Source: Mesorhizobium ventifaucium
GTDB taxonomy: Bacteria; Pseudomonadota; Alphaproteobacteria; Rhizobiales; Rhizobiaceae
Reading direction: 5' to 3'
Assembly: GCF_935822925.1 (NCBI RefSeq)
Contig: NZ_CAKXZS010000009.1
Location: forward strand, 107,025 to 171,024
DNA: 64,000 nucleotides
Below, in pieces: positions 42,233 through 50,298 of this stretch. The notes beneath the pieces were generated by a model that made no database searches, had not been told where the DNA came from, and saw only the letters and a program-made list of their open reading frames with translations. The translations under genes were made by a program, and so were the position numbers. Numbering within the stretch: position 1 is the stretch's first letter; every line of letters begins with the position of its first letter.

Positions 42233-43645
42233 TCAAGCCGGAACCTTGATGACGGCGCGCAAGCCGCCGAGCGGGCTCTTGTCGAGCATGATGTCGCCGC
42301 CATGGCTGCGGGCGATGTCGCGTGCGATGGCAAGGCCGAGGCCGGTGCCGCTGGCGTCGAGGTTGCGGGCCTCGTCAAGCCGCACGAAAGGCTTGAACAC
42401 GTGCTCGCGCTTTTCGGGCGGAATGCCCGGACCGTCGTCGTCGATGGTGACGAGCAGTGAGCCGCGGCCGTGGTTGGCGTTGATCTCAACCGTCTTGGCA
42501 TAACGGAAGGCGTTGCCGACGACATTGGACAACAGCCGGGCAAAGGCGTGGGGCCGCACATGCACATTTGGATCGCCGGCGAGCGCGGTCGACAGCTTGC
42601 GCTTGCGCAGCGTGGCCTCCTCGCCGAGTTTGTCGAAATAGGCTTCAAGGTTGAAACGGCCGGCGTCTTCCGTTGCCTCGCCGCGGGCAAAGGCGAGATA
42701 GCCTTCCAGCATGGACTGCATGTCGTCAATGTCCTGGCCTAGCGCCTCGGTGTCGGCCTTGGTCCCGGTCAGCGCAAGCTGCAGCTTGAAGCGGGTGAGG
42801 ATGGTCCTCAAATCGTGACTGACGCCGCTCAGCATGGCGGTGCGCTGTTCGAGCTGGCGTTCGATGCGTTCGCGCATCTGGATAAAGGCAAAGCCGGCGC
42901 GGCGAACCTCCTCGGCGCCGCGCGGACGGAAATCGAGCGGCATCGGCCGGCCCTTGCCGAAACTTTCGGCGGCCTCGGCCAGCGTCAGGATCGGCCGGAT
43001 CTGATTGCGCAGGAAAGGGATGGCGATCATCAGCAGCACCAGCGAGGTGCCGACCATCCAGATCAGGAAAATGTGCGTGTTCGAGGCATAGGCCTGACTG
43101 CGGCGCACGAAGGCGCGCAGCACCTTGCCCTCGAGTTGGACGCGGACCTCGATGATGTTGGAATTGCCGACCGTATCGATCCAGAACGGGCGGTTGATCT
43201 GATGGGTGATCTCGGACGAGAGAATTTCGTCGAGGATCGAGAAGAACGGCTTTGGACCCGGTGCCGGCAGCGGATCGGGCGGCAGCAAGTCGATCTTCAG
43301 CTGCATGCGATCTTGCGCGATGCGGATGATGTTGGCGTAGTCGGCGTCGTTCGGATAGGTTTCCACCAGGTCGACAATCGCCGCAATGTCGCGGACCGTG
43401 GCCTGCGACAGGCGTTGCGTCACGGTCTGCCAGTGGCGTTCCATGAAGACAAAGGCAAGGACCGATTGCAGCAGGATCATCGGTGCGATGACGATGATCA
43501 GCGAGCGGGCATAGAGCCGCTTCGGCATGTAAAGCGAAACGAGGCGCCAGAACCGTTTCCAGGCAAGCGGCACCGCCTTCAGCGCCCGCCTGGCGCGAGC
43601 GCTCAAGCCGCGATCTCCCGGCCGTTCCAGTTGTGTGGTCGCCAT
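42233..43645 (-). CDS. Two-component sensor histidine kinase (EnvZ-like)
   Basis: This is a 470-residue inner-membrane kinase. Two transmembrane helices (about 48-72 and 195-217) bracket a periplasmic domain. They are followed by HAMP, a HisKA helix (MLSGVSHDLRTILTRFKLQL, phosphoacceptor His) and an HATPase with NVVGNAFRYA, DDDGPGIPPEKR and GTGLGLAIAR. The response-regulator gene precedes it by 52 bp in the same direction. The ATG at 43645 (MATTQLERPG) has AAAGGG close upstream. The signal is unknown. Confidence 0.93.
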   Translation of the reverse strand: MATTQLERPGDRGLSARARRALKAVPLAWKRFWRLVSLYMPKRLYARSLIIVIAPMILLQSVLAFVFMERHWQTVTQRLSQATVRDIAAIVDLVETYPNDADYANIIRIAQDRMQLKIDLLPPDPLPAPGPKPFFSILDEILSSEITHQINRPFWIDTVGNSNIIEVRVQLEGKVLRAFVRRSQAYASNTHIFLIWMVGTSLVLLMIAIPFLRNQIRPILTLAEAAESFGKGRPMPLDFRPRGAEEVRRAGFAFIQMRERIERQLEQRTAMLSGVSHDLRTILTRFKLQLALTGTKADTEALGQDIDDMQSMLEGYLAFARGEATEDAGRFNLEAYFDKLGEEATLRKRKLSTALAGDPNVHVRPHAFARLLSNVVGNAFRYAKTVEINANHGRGSLLVTIDDDGPGIPPEKREHVFKPFVRLDEARNLDASGTGLGLAIARDIARSHGGDIMLDKSPLGGLRAVIKVPA

Positions 43646-43697
43646 TCGCCCTTTTTGCTCATCTGCAGCCACTCAACAAGGGGATGCGGGCGGCAGT

Positions 43698-44417
43698 CTA
43701 TTCCACGCTGAGCCGATACCCAATACCGCGCACGGTTTGCAGCCAGACCGGATTGGACGGATCGCGTTCGATCTTGCGGCGCAGCCTGTTGATCTGGACG
43801 TCGATGGTGCGCTCGCCGACTTCGGACTCGTCGCCGACAAGTTCATGACGCGGTATCGTTTCGCCGGCCCGCGCCGCGAAGATCGCCAGGATCTCCTGCT
43901 CGCGGTCGGTCAGCTTCAAAGCCTCGCCGCCGCGCTTGAGCTCCCGCCTGGCGATCTGGAACGTGTAAGGCCCGAAAACCAGCTGCTCGACCTTGGGCGT
44001 TGTTGCCGGTCCGCCGCGGCGCAGGATGTTGTTGATGCGCAGGATCAATTCGCGGGGATCGAAAGGCTTCGGCAGATAGTCGTCGGCGCCGGCCTCGAGC
44101 CCGGTGATCCGGCTGTCGGTCTCGGAGAGCGCGGTAAGCATCAGGATCGGCACGTTCTTGCTTGCCCGCAATGCCTTGGCGAGATCGACGCCGGTTTCGC
44201 CCGGCATCATGATATCGAGCACGAGCAGATCGAAGTCGAGGCCGGCGAGCTTGCGCCGCGCTTCGCCGGAATTTCCGGCAACGGTGACGCGAAAGCCGTT
44301 TTCGGTCAGATATTGTTTGAGAAGATTGCGGATACGGGTATCGTCATCAATCACCAGCAGATGCGGCGCGTCGTCGTCCGGCGCTGCCGGTTGATCAACC
44401 CTTTCAATGGTCTCCAT
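43698..44417 (-). CDS. OmpR/PhoB family response regulator
   Basis: This is a 239-residue protein. The receiver domain has an acidic pocket LLVIDDDTRIR, phosphoacceptor Asp in LLVLDIMMPGETG, and the Lys in DDYLPKPFDPREL. The C-terminal winged helix has LTDREQEILAIFAARAG, TIDVQINRLRRKIE and VRGIGYRLS. It pairs with the downstream histidine kinase. The ATG at 44417 lies inside the end of the MarR gene (14-bp overlap), so the MarR regulator and the two-component system are translated from one message. Confidence 0.95.
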   Translation of the reverse strand: METIERVDQPAAPDDDAPHLLVIDDDTRIRNLLKQYLTENGFRVTVAGNSGEARRKLAGLDFDLLVLDIMMPGETGVDLAKALRASKNVPILMLTALSETDSRITGLEAGADDYLPKPFDPRELILRINNILRRGGPATTPKVEQLVFGPYTFQIARRELKRGGEALKLTDREQEILAIFAARAGETIPRHELVGDESEVGERTIDVQINRLRRKIERDPSNPVWLQTVRGIGYRLSVE

Positions 44418-44937
44418 GGCTTTTCCCTGACGTTTTTGCGGGCACAATGTCGATCTGCGCCCTTAGTTCCGGATTGACCATCGCTTCCAGGAAGCGCTCG
44501 ATCAAGGCGCGTTCGGTGGCTCCGGAATCTTCCAATGCAGCATGGATGCGGCGTGACTGTGGCCGTGCCAGCGCCAGCGCCAGGGCGCGGCCCTTGGCTG
44601 TCGGATAGAGCTCGCGCTGGCGGCGGTCGCGCGGACCCTGCAACTGGACGATGTGGTCGGTGTCGATCAGTTGCTTGAGCACGCGCGCCAGGCTCTGCTT
44701 GGTGATCTTCAGCACCTCGAGGAGTTCGGCGACCGTCAGGCCCGGCCTGCGATTGACGAAATGCAGAACCCGGTGATGGGCGCGGCCGAAGCCATAGTCG
44801 GACAGGATCTGGTCCGGATCGGAGGTAAAATCGCGATAGGCGAAGAAGAACAGTTCGATGATGGCAAAGTCGATGCCGTCCTCGTCGGTGATCGCCGTCC
44901 TGATCGGTTTTCCGGCTGGGTGGCTGCGATCCGTCAT
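44404..44937 (-). CDS. MarR family transcriptional regulator
   Basis: This is a 177-residue protein. The MarR winged helix reads GRAHHRVLHFVNRRPGLTVA, ELLEVLKITKQSLARVLKQL and IVQLQGPRDRRQRELYPTAK. GGAGAA precedes the ATG at 44937. A 14-bp inverted repeat begins 18 bp upstream, in the gap to the divergent ilvE; this is the expected operator. It shares a message with the OmpR-like regulator and histidine kinase, so it may autoregulate all three and affect ilvE. Confidence 0.92.
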   Translation of the reverse strand: MTDRSHPAGKPIRTAITDEDGIDFAIIELFFFAYRDFTSDPDQILSDYGFGRAHHRVLHFVNRRPGLTVAELLEVLKITKQSLARVLKQLIDTDHIVQLQGPRDRRQRELYPTAKGRALALALARPQSRRIHAALEDSGATERALIERFLEAMVNPELRAQIDIVPAKTSGKSHGDH

Positions 44938-44954
44938 CTTTTCTCCGTGCGAAA

Positions 44955-44989
44955 GGGAAATTATGTCAGTACTATTGACGTAATTTCCC
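44955..44989. promoter_or_regulatory. Candidate MarR operator (14-bp inverted repeat)
   Basis: GGGAAATTATGTCA (44955-44968) and TGACGTAATTTCCC (44976-44989) are inverted repeats with a single mismatch and a 7-bp spacer. It lies 18 bp from the marR start and about 190 bp from the ilvE start. Confidence 0.75.
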
Positions 44990-45180
44990 GGCAATGGTAA
45001 TTTTTGACAAGCTTTTCGGCGGATTGCGAACGAAAAGGCAAGGGAAAGCCGTTTTTCCGGAACTTCCTGAGTTTGCCAGACCTTATATATCCGCCTACGC
45101 TTCGAGATACCGGCCGCCTGGTGCGGCTGACAAGAAACGCGCAACGATAATGGGCGGGCGGTCGCCCGCGGGAGGTTACC

Positions 45181-46074
45181 ATGGCATCCGTTCCCTTTGA
45201 CCAAATGGACGGCTTTATCTGGATGAACGGCGAATTCGTCCAATGGGCCGACGCCAAGATCCACGTGCTGACCCATGGCCTGCACTACGCCAGCGCGGTG
45301 TTCGAGGGCGAACGCGCCTATGGCGGCGAGATTTTCAAGCTGACCGACCACAGCGAGCGCCTGCACGAATCGGCACGCCTGCTCGGCTTCAAGATTCCCT
45401 ATTCGGTTGCCGAGATCGACGACGCCTGCCGCACGCTGTTGAAGAAGCAGGGTTTTCAGGATGCCTATGTCCGGCCGATCGCCTGGCGCGGCAGCGAACA
45501 AATGGGCGTTTCGGCGCAAAACAGCCGGATCAACTGCGCCATCGCCATCTGGCAGTGGCCGAGCTATTTCGATCCGGCGCAGAAGCTGAAGGGCATCCGT
45601 CTCGACCTGGCCGAATGGCGCCGCCCCGATCCGCGCACCGCGCCGTCGAAATCGAAGGCCGCCGGCCTCTACATGATCTGCACCATGTCCAAGCATGCCG
45701 CCGAAGCCAAGGGCTATGCCGACGCCATGATGCTCGACTGGCGCGGTCAGGTTGCGGAAGCGACCGGCGCCAATATCTTCTTCGTCAAGGACGGCAAGAT
45801 CCACACACCCACCCCCGATTGCTTCCTCGACGGCATCACCCGCCGTACGGTGATCAGCCTTGCCAAGGATCGCGGCTTCGAGGTGATCGAGCGCACCATC
45901 ATGCCGGAAGAGCTCGAAGGCTTTCAGCAGTGCTTCCTCACCGGAACGGCGGCCGAGGTGACGCCCGTTTCTGAGATCGGTCCATACCGATTCGAGGTGG
46001 ACGAAATCGCCAAGACTCTGATGAACGACTATTCTGCAGCCGTTCAGCCCAAGCAGGCGATTGCTGCAGAATAA
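45181..46074 (+). CDS. ilvE: Branched-chain amino acid aminotransferase
   Basis: This is a 297-residue fold-type IV PLP enzyme that interconverts Leu/Ile/Val and their keto acids. Family signs are VLTHGLHYASAVFEGERAYG, YVRPIAWRGSEQMGVSAQN, the PLP-Lys region SKSKAAGLYMICTMSKHAAE, EATGANIFFVKDGKI, and FLTGTAAEVTPVSEIG. GGGAGG precedes the ATG. It is divergent from marR across a 240-bp spacer holding the MarR palindrome and is followed by a strong terminator. Confidence 0.95.
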   Translation: MASVPFDQMDGFIWMNGEFVQWADAKIHVLTHGLHYASAVFEGERAYGGEIFKLTDHSERLHESARLLGFKIPYSVAEIDDACRTLLKKQGFQDAYVRPIAWRGSEQMGVSAQNSRINCAIAIWQWPSYFDPAQKLKGIRLDLAEWRRPDPRTAPSKSKAAGLYMICTMSKHAAEAKGYADAMMLDWRGQVAEATGANIFFVKDGKIHTPTPDCFLDGITRRTVISLAKDRGFEVIERTIMPEELEGFQQCFLTGTAAEVTPVSEIGPYRFEVDEIAKTLMNDYSAAVQPKQAIAAE

Positions 46075-46100
46075 CGAAAGTGCCAACTTTTTTTATAAGT

Positions 46101-46130
46101 AGGGGCGGTTTTCGGGCCGCCCCTTTTATT
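46101..46130 (+). terminator. Rho-independent terminator of ilvE
   Basis: GGGGCGG and CCGCCCC form a 7-bp GC stem (46102-46123) followed by TTTTATTT. It lies 27 bp after the ilvE stop. Confidence 0.85.
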
Positions 46131-46219
46131 TAAGCGCTTCTGCATTTGACTTTGGTCCAATTCGGCGTCTCATGATGGTGTCGGCCCGGGAGGCTGGCGG
46201 CTATGGAGGGACTGGTAGT

Positions 46220-46537
46220 ATGGACATGAACACGCTTCTTCAGATCATTGTTCAGGTGATTGCGGGTGTCATCGGTGGCCAGGCGGTGGGCGCGGCGCTC
46301 AAAACAGCGGCAATGGGGCAGCTTACCAAAATCCTGGGCGGCGCCCTCGGCGGCGTCGGCGGTGCGGCCATCCTCGGCAGCCTGCTCGGCGGTGGCACGA
46401 TCGATCCGGCTGCGGCCGCAGCGGCAACGGGCGGATTGGGTAGCGCGCTGAATGTGCAGAACATCCTCGGCGGTGCCGGTGGTGGCGCCATTCTGACGGC
46501 CATCATCGGCGCGGTCATGAATGCGACGAAGAAGTAG
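46220..46537 (+). CDS. Small glycine/alanine-rich membrane protein, unknown function
   Basis: This is a 105-residue protein with glycine-zipper-like hydrophobic stretches: IVQVIAGVIGGQAVGAALKT, ILGGALGGVGGAAILGSLLG and ILGGAGGGAILTAIIGAVM. Such repeats pack as membrane helices or oligomers. There is no signal cleavage site and no cysteine. The ATG at 46220 has GGAGGG upstream; earlier starts add a leader without support. It is monocistronic, with a strong hairpin straight after the stop codon. Confidence 0.65.
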   Translation: MDMNTLLQIIVQVIAGVIGGQAVGAALKTAAMGQLTKILGGALGGVGGAAILGSLLGGGTIDPAAAAAATGGLGSALNVQNILGGAGGGAILTAIIGAVMNATKK

Positions 46538-46583
46538 CCTAAAGCGCGTCGCGTTCGACCGACCTCACGCGACGCGCTTTAGG
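46538..46583 (+). repeat. 16-bp perfect inverted repeat after the glycine-rich gene
   Basis: CCTAAAGCGCGTCGCG (46538-46553) and CGCGACGCGCTTTAGG (46568-46583) pair perfectly over a 14-base loop, starting at the first base after the stop codon TAG. It likely stabilises or terminates the transcript. Related GCGTCG/CGACGC sequence occurs at about 47490-47525. Confidence 0.8.
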
Positions 46584-46592
46584 TTGTTGTTT

Positions 46593-46629
46593 ATGCATGT
46601 CGTTATCGCAAATTTTGCGCGACCTGCAT
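46593..46629. repeat. ATGCATGTCG-type palindromic repeat, copy 1
   Basis: ATGCATGTCGTTATCGCAAA and TTTTGCGCGACCTGCAT form an imperfect hairpin upstream of the MBL hydrolase. A related element follows that gene at 47402-47473. Confidence 0.7.
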
Positions 46630-46760
46630 TAGCGGTTTCGGACTTTTGCGTGGGCGGCTTCGGCCGCCCATTTCATTTTTGCGTTGTCGCGACAGCCGGA
46701 TGCGGTGGACGACGTTCGCGTGTGTCTCTAAATCAGCAGCGACACAGCGAAAGGACGATC

Positions 46761-47402
46761 ATGGGTCAGCTCAACGCCGGCATCGTGCCGGTCACGGCCT
46801 TCCAGCAAAACTGCACCATCCTCTTCGACATGGACGACAGACAAGGCGTCGTCGTCGATCCCGGCGGCGACATCGGCAAGGTGCTGGCAGTGCTCAAGGA
46901 CAATGCGATCAATGCCGGCGCGATCTGGATCACGCATGGTCACATCGACCACGCCGGCGGCGCCATGGAACTGAAGGAGGCGCTCGGCATCGAGATCATC
47001 GGTCCGCATGAGGCCGACCGCCCGTTGCTAGCCAATCTCGAGAAGCAGGCGAAACACTACGGCATCACCGATCCGGTGCGCAACTGCGTGCCCGACCGCT
47101 TTCTCAGCGAAGGCGATACCGTCTCGTTCGGCCAGCACGCGTTCGAAGTCTTTCATTGCCCCGGCCACGCGCCCGGCCATGTCGTCTACTACAATCGTGC
47201 TGCGAAGTTCGCCCATGTCGGCGACGTGTTGTTTCGCGGCTCGGTCGGGCGCACCGACCTGCCGGGCGGCGACCATGCCGCGCTGATCGCCTCGATCAAG
47301 GACAAGCTTCTGCCGCTCGGCGACGACATCGGCTTCATCTGCGGCCATGGTCCCGGCGGCCGCTTCGGCGAGGAGCGCCGGAGCAATCCATTCCTGATTT
47401 AA
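46761..47402 (+). CDS. MBL-fold metallo-hydrolase (glyoxalase II-like)
   Basis: This is a 213-residue compact metallo-beta-lactamase fold protein. Metal ligands are THGHIDHAGG, then GHAPGHVVYY, the bridging Asp in GDVLFRGSVGRTDLPGGD, and ICGHGPGG near the end. This set is typical of small hydroxyacylglutathione-hydrolase-like thioesterases (YcbL/GloB2 type). It is probably cytosolic. AAAGGA precedes the ATG at 46761. It is bracketed by two copies of the ATGCATGTCG repeat; the right copy starts at the last base of the stop codon. Confidence 0.9.
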   Translation: MGQLNAGIVPVTAFQQNCTILFDMDDRQGVVVDPGGDIGKVLAVLKDNAINAGAIWITHGHIDHAGGAMELKEALGIEIIGPHEADRPLLANLEKQAKHYGITDPVRNCVPDRFLSEGDTVSFGQHAFEVFHCPGHAPGHVVYYNRAAKFAHVGDVLFRGSVGRTDLPGGDHAALIASIKDKLLPLGDDIGFICGHGPGGRFGEERRSNPFLI

Positions 47403-47473
47403 TGCATGTCGCGCAAAAGCACGCCCTCGGGGTTGAACCGAGGGTGTGCAGCGGTTTTGCGATACGACATGCA
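47402..47473. repeat. ATGCATGTCG-type palindromic repeat, copy 2, with inner hairpin
   Basis: Outer arms ATGCATGTCG (47402 on) and CGACATGCAT (ending 47473) plus GCAAAA/TTTTGC form a long stem. Inside, CCCTCGG-GGTTGAA-CCGAGGG is a second perfect 7-bp hairpin. It begins at the stop codon of the MBL gene, so it probably ends that transcript. Confidence 0.75.
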
Positions 47474-47560
47474 TAAAACATCAGCCTAGAACGCGTCGTG
47501 GCTGAGAAGCCTCACGCGACGCGCATCGGTCTCTTGCCTTAAAGAAAAGATGCCGACAAC

Positions 47561-47594
47561 AAAAAAGCGCTGGCCTTGCGGACAGCGCTTTTTT
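47561..47594. terminator. Bidirectional rho-independent terminator
   Basis: AAAAAAGCGCTG (47561-47572) and CAGCGCTTTTTT (47583-47594) form a perfect 12-bp stem with a 10-base loop, with A/T runs on both sides. It lies 16 bp past the BA14K stop on the minus strand and can also stop plus-strand transcription from the MBL gene. Confidence 0.9.
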
Positions 47595-47609
47595 GGGGGC
47601 AGGGGCGCC

Positions 47610-48026
47610 TCAGTTCGCGGTGCAGAAATGCTGTTCGCCGTCATAGCCGGTGAACGTGCCGGTGCGGGCGTTGAAAGAGCGATAGCGATCCGAACAATAT
47701 TCATACCAGCCACGGGTCCATGGCTCGGCATAGCCGTCATTGTAGACGACCCGCGGTTCCGCGTAGTAGCGGCGCACCGGGGCGGGCCGTGGATAACGAC
47801 GATAATCGTCATAGCCGGGCTCGTAATAGCTGGGCTGCGGGTTGTTGAGCGCACCAACGATCAGGGCGCCGGCCGCGAGGCCAAGGACGCCAGCCGCGAT
47901 CGCATCGCCATTATCACGATGGTGGTGCCGGTGGCGCCAGTCACCAGCGCTGGCCGCCGGCAAGGTCGCGAGCGTGGTTGCAACAATCGCGGCGGACAGG
48001 ACGGCGGTCTTGAAAATTCGGTTCAT
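47610..48026 (-). CDS. BA14K family exported protein
   Basis: This is a 138-residue protein. A signal peptide (VLSAAIVATTLATLPAASAG) is followed by a His/Arg stretch, a glycine-alanine hydrophobic segment (IAAGVLGLAAGALIVGAL) and a Tyr/Pro/Arg linker. The BA14K end is WYEYCSDRYRSFNARTGTFT then GYDGEQHFC, with its Cys pair. BA14K proteins are rhizobial/Brucella surface or periplasmic proteins, lectin-like and immunoreactive in Brucella. The ATG at 48026 follows AAGGAG. A strong terminator follows. Confidence 0.9.
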   Translation of the reverse strand: MNRIFKTAVLSAAIVATTLATLPAASAGDWRHRHHHRDNGDAIAAGVLGLAAGALIVGALNNPQPSYYEPGYDDYRRYPRPAPVRRYYAEPRVVYNDGYAEPWTRGWYEYCSDRYRSFNARTGTFTGYDGEQHFCTAN

Positions 48027-48258
48027 CTCGATCTCCTTCATGCCGGCCCGGGTAATCTACGGCCCGGGTAATCTGGGGCATGCGGTCCGGCTTTAGCCAA
48101 GATTAGTAGATGACCGTGGCTGAACGGGGGCTGAACGAAATTTGCGGGCTGGGACCAGTCGATTCATCGATCAGGCATGGCGCAAGGCACAAATATCGTA
48201 CGCTCAACAACGAGCGGAGCTGCGCCAGCGGACCGTCCGACGCTGTCTCGAACTCGGC

Positions 48259-48471
48259 TCAGCCGATCGACAGGTTGACGGCTTTCGGACCCTTGCCGCG
48301 CTTGTCCGGTTCGGTGTCGAATGTTACCTTCTGCCCATCCTCAAGACCGGGAAGACCCGACGCCTGCACGGCCGAAATATGGACGAAGACATCCTTCGCG
48401 CCATCATCCGGCGTGATGAAGCCGAAGCCTTTGGCATGATTGAAGAATTTGACGGTGCCGGTCTGCGGCAT
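48259..48471 (-). CDS. CspA-family cold shock protein 1
   Basis: This is a 70-residue single cold-shock domain with RNP1-like [20 protein letters not shown] and RNP2-like [10 protein letters not shown], the single-strand nucleic-acid-binding faces. AAAGGAG precedes the ATG at 48471. It is a close paralog of the gene at 48767-48979, in the same orientation 295 bp away. It probably acts as an RNA chaperone; whether it is cold-inducible cannot be read from the sequence. Confidence 0.95.
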   Translation of the reverse strand: MPQTGTVKFFNHAKGFGFITPDDGAKDVFVHISAVQASGLPGLEDGQKVTFDTEPDKRGKGPKAVNLSIG

Positions 48472-48689
48472 GGGAAGCTCCTTTGATCCCATCAAGTCCA
48501 GTCTCGGGCCGGCAAATGCCCGAGTGGAAATTTGTCGTTTATTTTAGCGCCATCGGCAAGAGAAAGTTTTTCGAGCATTGGCTTGCCGCCCTGCCACGAA
48601 AAAAGGCGCGACGAAACCGCCGCGCCTTCGAAACTCGGGTCCGGCGCTGAAAGCCGGTTCAAGGCCTTTGGAGGGGCCTCGGGCTCATT

Positions 48690-48745
48690 CCTGGCACGCC
48701 CGGCCTGGCACGCCCGGCCTGGCACGTCCGGCCTGGCACGTCCGG
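48690..48745. repeat. Tandem array of four 14-bp units
   Basis: The unit CCTGGCACGYCCGG occurs four times without gaps; the first two units have C and the last two have T at the variable position. Each unit is near-palindromic (CCGG...). It lies 22 bp beyond the 3' end of the second cold-shock gene, between the two paralogs. Confidence 0.9.
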
Positions 48746-48766
48746 GCGGACATGCGCGCCGACGGT

Positions 48767-48979
48767 TCAGTCCGCGCGGAGATTGACCGCCTTCGGCCCC
48801 TTGCCCATGCGGTCGGGCTCGACATCGAACGTGACCTTCTGGCCATCAACGAGCGTGCGCAGGCCCGAAGCCTCGATTGCGGAGATGTGGACGAACACAT
48901 CCTTGGCGCCGTCATCTGGCGTGATGAAGCCGAAGCCTTTGGTAGCGTTGAAGAATTTAACGGTGCCGGTCTGGGCCAT
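48767..48979 (-). CDS. CspA-family cold shock protein 2
   Basis: This is a 70-residue cold-shock domain ([40 protein letters not shown], then [11 protein letters not shown]). It differs from cold shock protein 1 at only about a dozen positions, so a recent tandem duplication is likely. AAGGAG precedes the ATG at 48979. The open frame upstream is not coding. The 200-300 bp before the start may hold a structured leader as in other csp genes; I cannot define it. Confidence 0.95.
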   Translation of the reverse strand: MAQTGTVKFFNATKGFGFITPDDGAKDVFVHISAIEASGLRTLVDGQKVTFDVEPDRMGKGPKAVNLRAD

Positions 48980-49496
48980 TGGGGAAACTCCTTCACCCGT
49001 GTCAGTCTTTGTGGTTTGCCCGCCGCCTGACGCCGTGGGCAAGTCCCGGTGGTTGCTTCGGCAGTCATGCATTGGCGCATGGTTAGAACCCCCGCCGAAA
49101 AACGGGGCCGTCAGAGATTCACAGTATCGGGGAAAGGTCGTCCAAAACGTTCCGCTCTCCGGGTCGCAAATGCCCGAACACAAAATTTATCGCACGGAAA
49201 CGTGATGGTTGCAAGGTAGCGCCACCGGCCCACATGGGCGCATCCGCACGCATGGCATCGACAAAGCGGGGCCTGGTCATCGGCCATAGCAGCGGCCGCG
49301 CATGACCAGTCGGCCAGGAGCCCGAAACAGGGGTTGCATTCGGCGGGTGGAATGGCGAGGATTGGCTTGGAATGGGGCGCATTTTGCATTCTTAGCGCAT
49401 GCCGTTATCCCAAGCCGCTTCGCACCCTCGGGTCAGGCCCCGTGGGCATGCTTTTGGCCTAATGCATTGGAGCGGGGGCTCGAGGGAGGTCTGGTG
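48980..49496. other. Non-coding gap, about 515 bp, between divergent csp and Kazal-like genes
   Basis: Open frames here lack ribosome sites and recognisable domains. It should contain the promoter and any leader of the second cold-shock gene, and the promoter of the Kazal-like lipoprotein. Confidence 0.45.
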
Positions 49497-49898
49497 ATGA
49501 AATTTCTTGCGGCAATCTTTTCGCGACAGGGTTTTGCCATCCTGTTGCTGTCGGCAGTTCTTGCAGCCTGCACCGCGGTGGTGGTGGAGGAGGACCGACC
49601 GGGGTACCGCCCGCCTCGGCCCGAGCCGCAATTTTGCACCAGACAATATGATCCGGTCTGCGCCCGGCGCGGTGGCGACCGCCAGACCTTCGCCAACGCC
49701 TGCCTTGCCGAGCGGGCCGGGTACCGCATTATCAGCCGCGGCCAGTGCCGCGACGGTGGCGGTGATGGCGAGCAGACATTCTGCACGCGCGAATACCGCC
49801 CGGTCTGCGCCCGCCGCGGTGGCGAGTTGCGCACCTTCCCCAACGCCTGCGAGGCTCGCGCCGCCGACTATCGCATCGTCGACGACCGTCCCTGCTGA
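49497..49898 (+). CDS. Lipoprotein with two Kazal-like protease-inhibitor domains
   Basis: This is a 133-residue protein. A signal with lipobox LSAVLAAC is followed by two repeats of about 40 residues. Repeat 1 is FCTRQYDPVCARRGGDRQTF then ANACLAERAGYRI...GQC; repeat 2 is FCTREYRPVCARRGGELRTF then PNACEARAADYRI...RPC. The Cys spacing and the CxxxYxPVCA and NAC motifs are those of Kazal serine-protease inhibitors. It should sit on the cell surface or in the periplasm and inhibit a serine protease. GGGAGG precedes the ATG at 49497. It is monocistronic. Confidence 0.85.
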   Translation: MKFLAAIFSRQGFAILLLSAVLAACTAVVVEEDRPGYRPPRPEPQFCTRQYDPVCARRGGDRQTFANACLAERAGYRIISRGQCRDGGGDGEQTFCTREYRPVCARRGGELRTFPNACEARAADYRIVDDRPC

Positions 49899-50049
49899 GA
49901 GGCTGGTTTCCTCCCGTCTCCGGGCGTCTCCGGGCGGGGAGGGTCCATCTATCCACTGGACAAGCAGGCGAGGGCAACTGGCGCCTCTTGCTAGGCTGGC
50001 AGCCTCGCCTTGCGGCAGGCGACGAACTCGGCCCTGGGAGCCTGGGCGG

Positions 50050-50298
50050 CTAGCTGTTTGGATCGTCGGCGACTTCGAGATTGTCTTCCGTGGTGACCCG
50101 CTCATGGGTCTCCTCGTCGCTGCGGATGCGGTATTGCGGCGAGCCGTCCTTGACCGGCAGCTTGCTCTTGATCTGGAACAGCTCGGCGGTCTTCTGAACA
50201 AGGCCGGTGCGGCTCTTCATGCGAACAGTCTGGCCGATCGCGAAAAGATGCGCGGGCGTGTCGGTGCGCGGGCGCGCGTTCTGCTGGAAGCGGATCAT
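50050..50298 (-). CDS. Conserved-looking small hypothetical protein, second of a coupled pair
   Basis: This 82-residue protein has a beta-rich, SH3-like feel: FAIGQTVRMKSRTGLVQKTA, ELFQIKSKLPVKDGSPQYRI and RSDEETHERVTTEDNLEVAD. There is no known motif. The ATG overlaps the stop of the preceding gene by 4 bp and AGGAGA lies upstream, which supports it as a real, translationally coupled gene. It is probably cytosolic. Confidence 0.65.
   Translation of the reverse strand: MIRFQQNARPRTDTPAHLFAIGQTVRMKSRTGLVQKTAELFQIKSKLPVKDGSPQYRIRSDEETHERVTTEDNLEVADDPNS

Noticed and set aside
44404..46086. 560-codon minus-strand open frame spanning ilvE and marR
   Set aside because: Only its last 177 codons are real (MarR); the rest is antisense to ilvE and reads through the MarR operator.
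48685..49080. 131-codon minus-strand frame across the second cold-shock gene
   Set aside because: It is an alternative frame of the csp gene that runs through the tandem array and has no own start signal.
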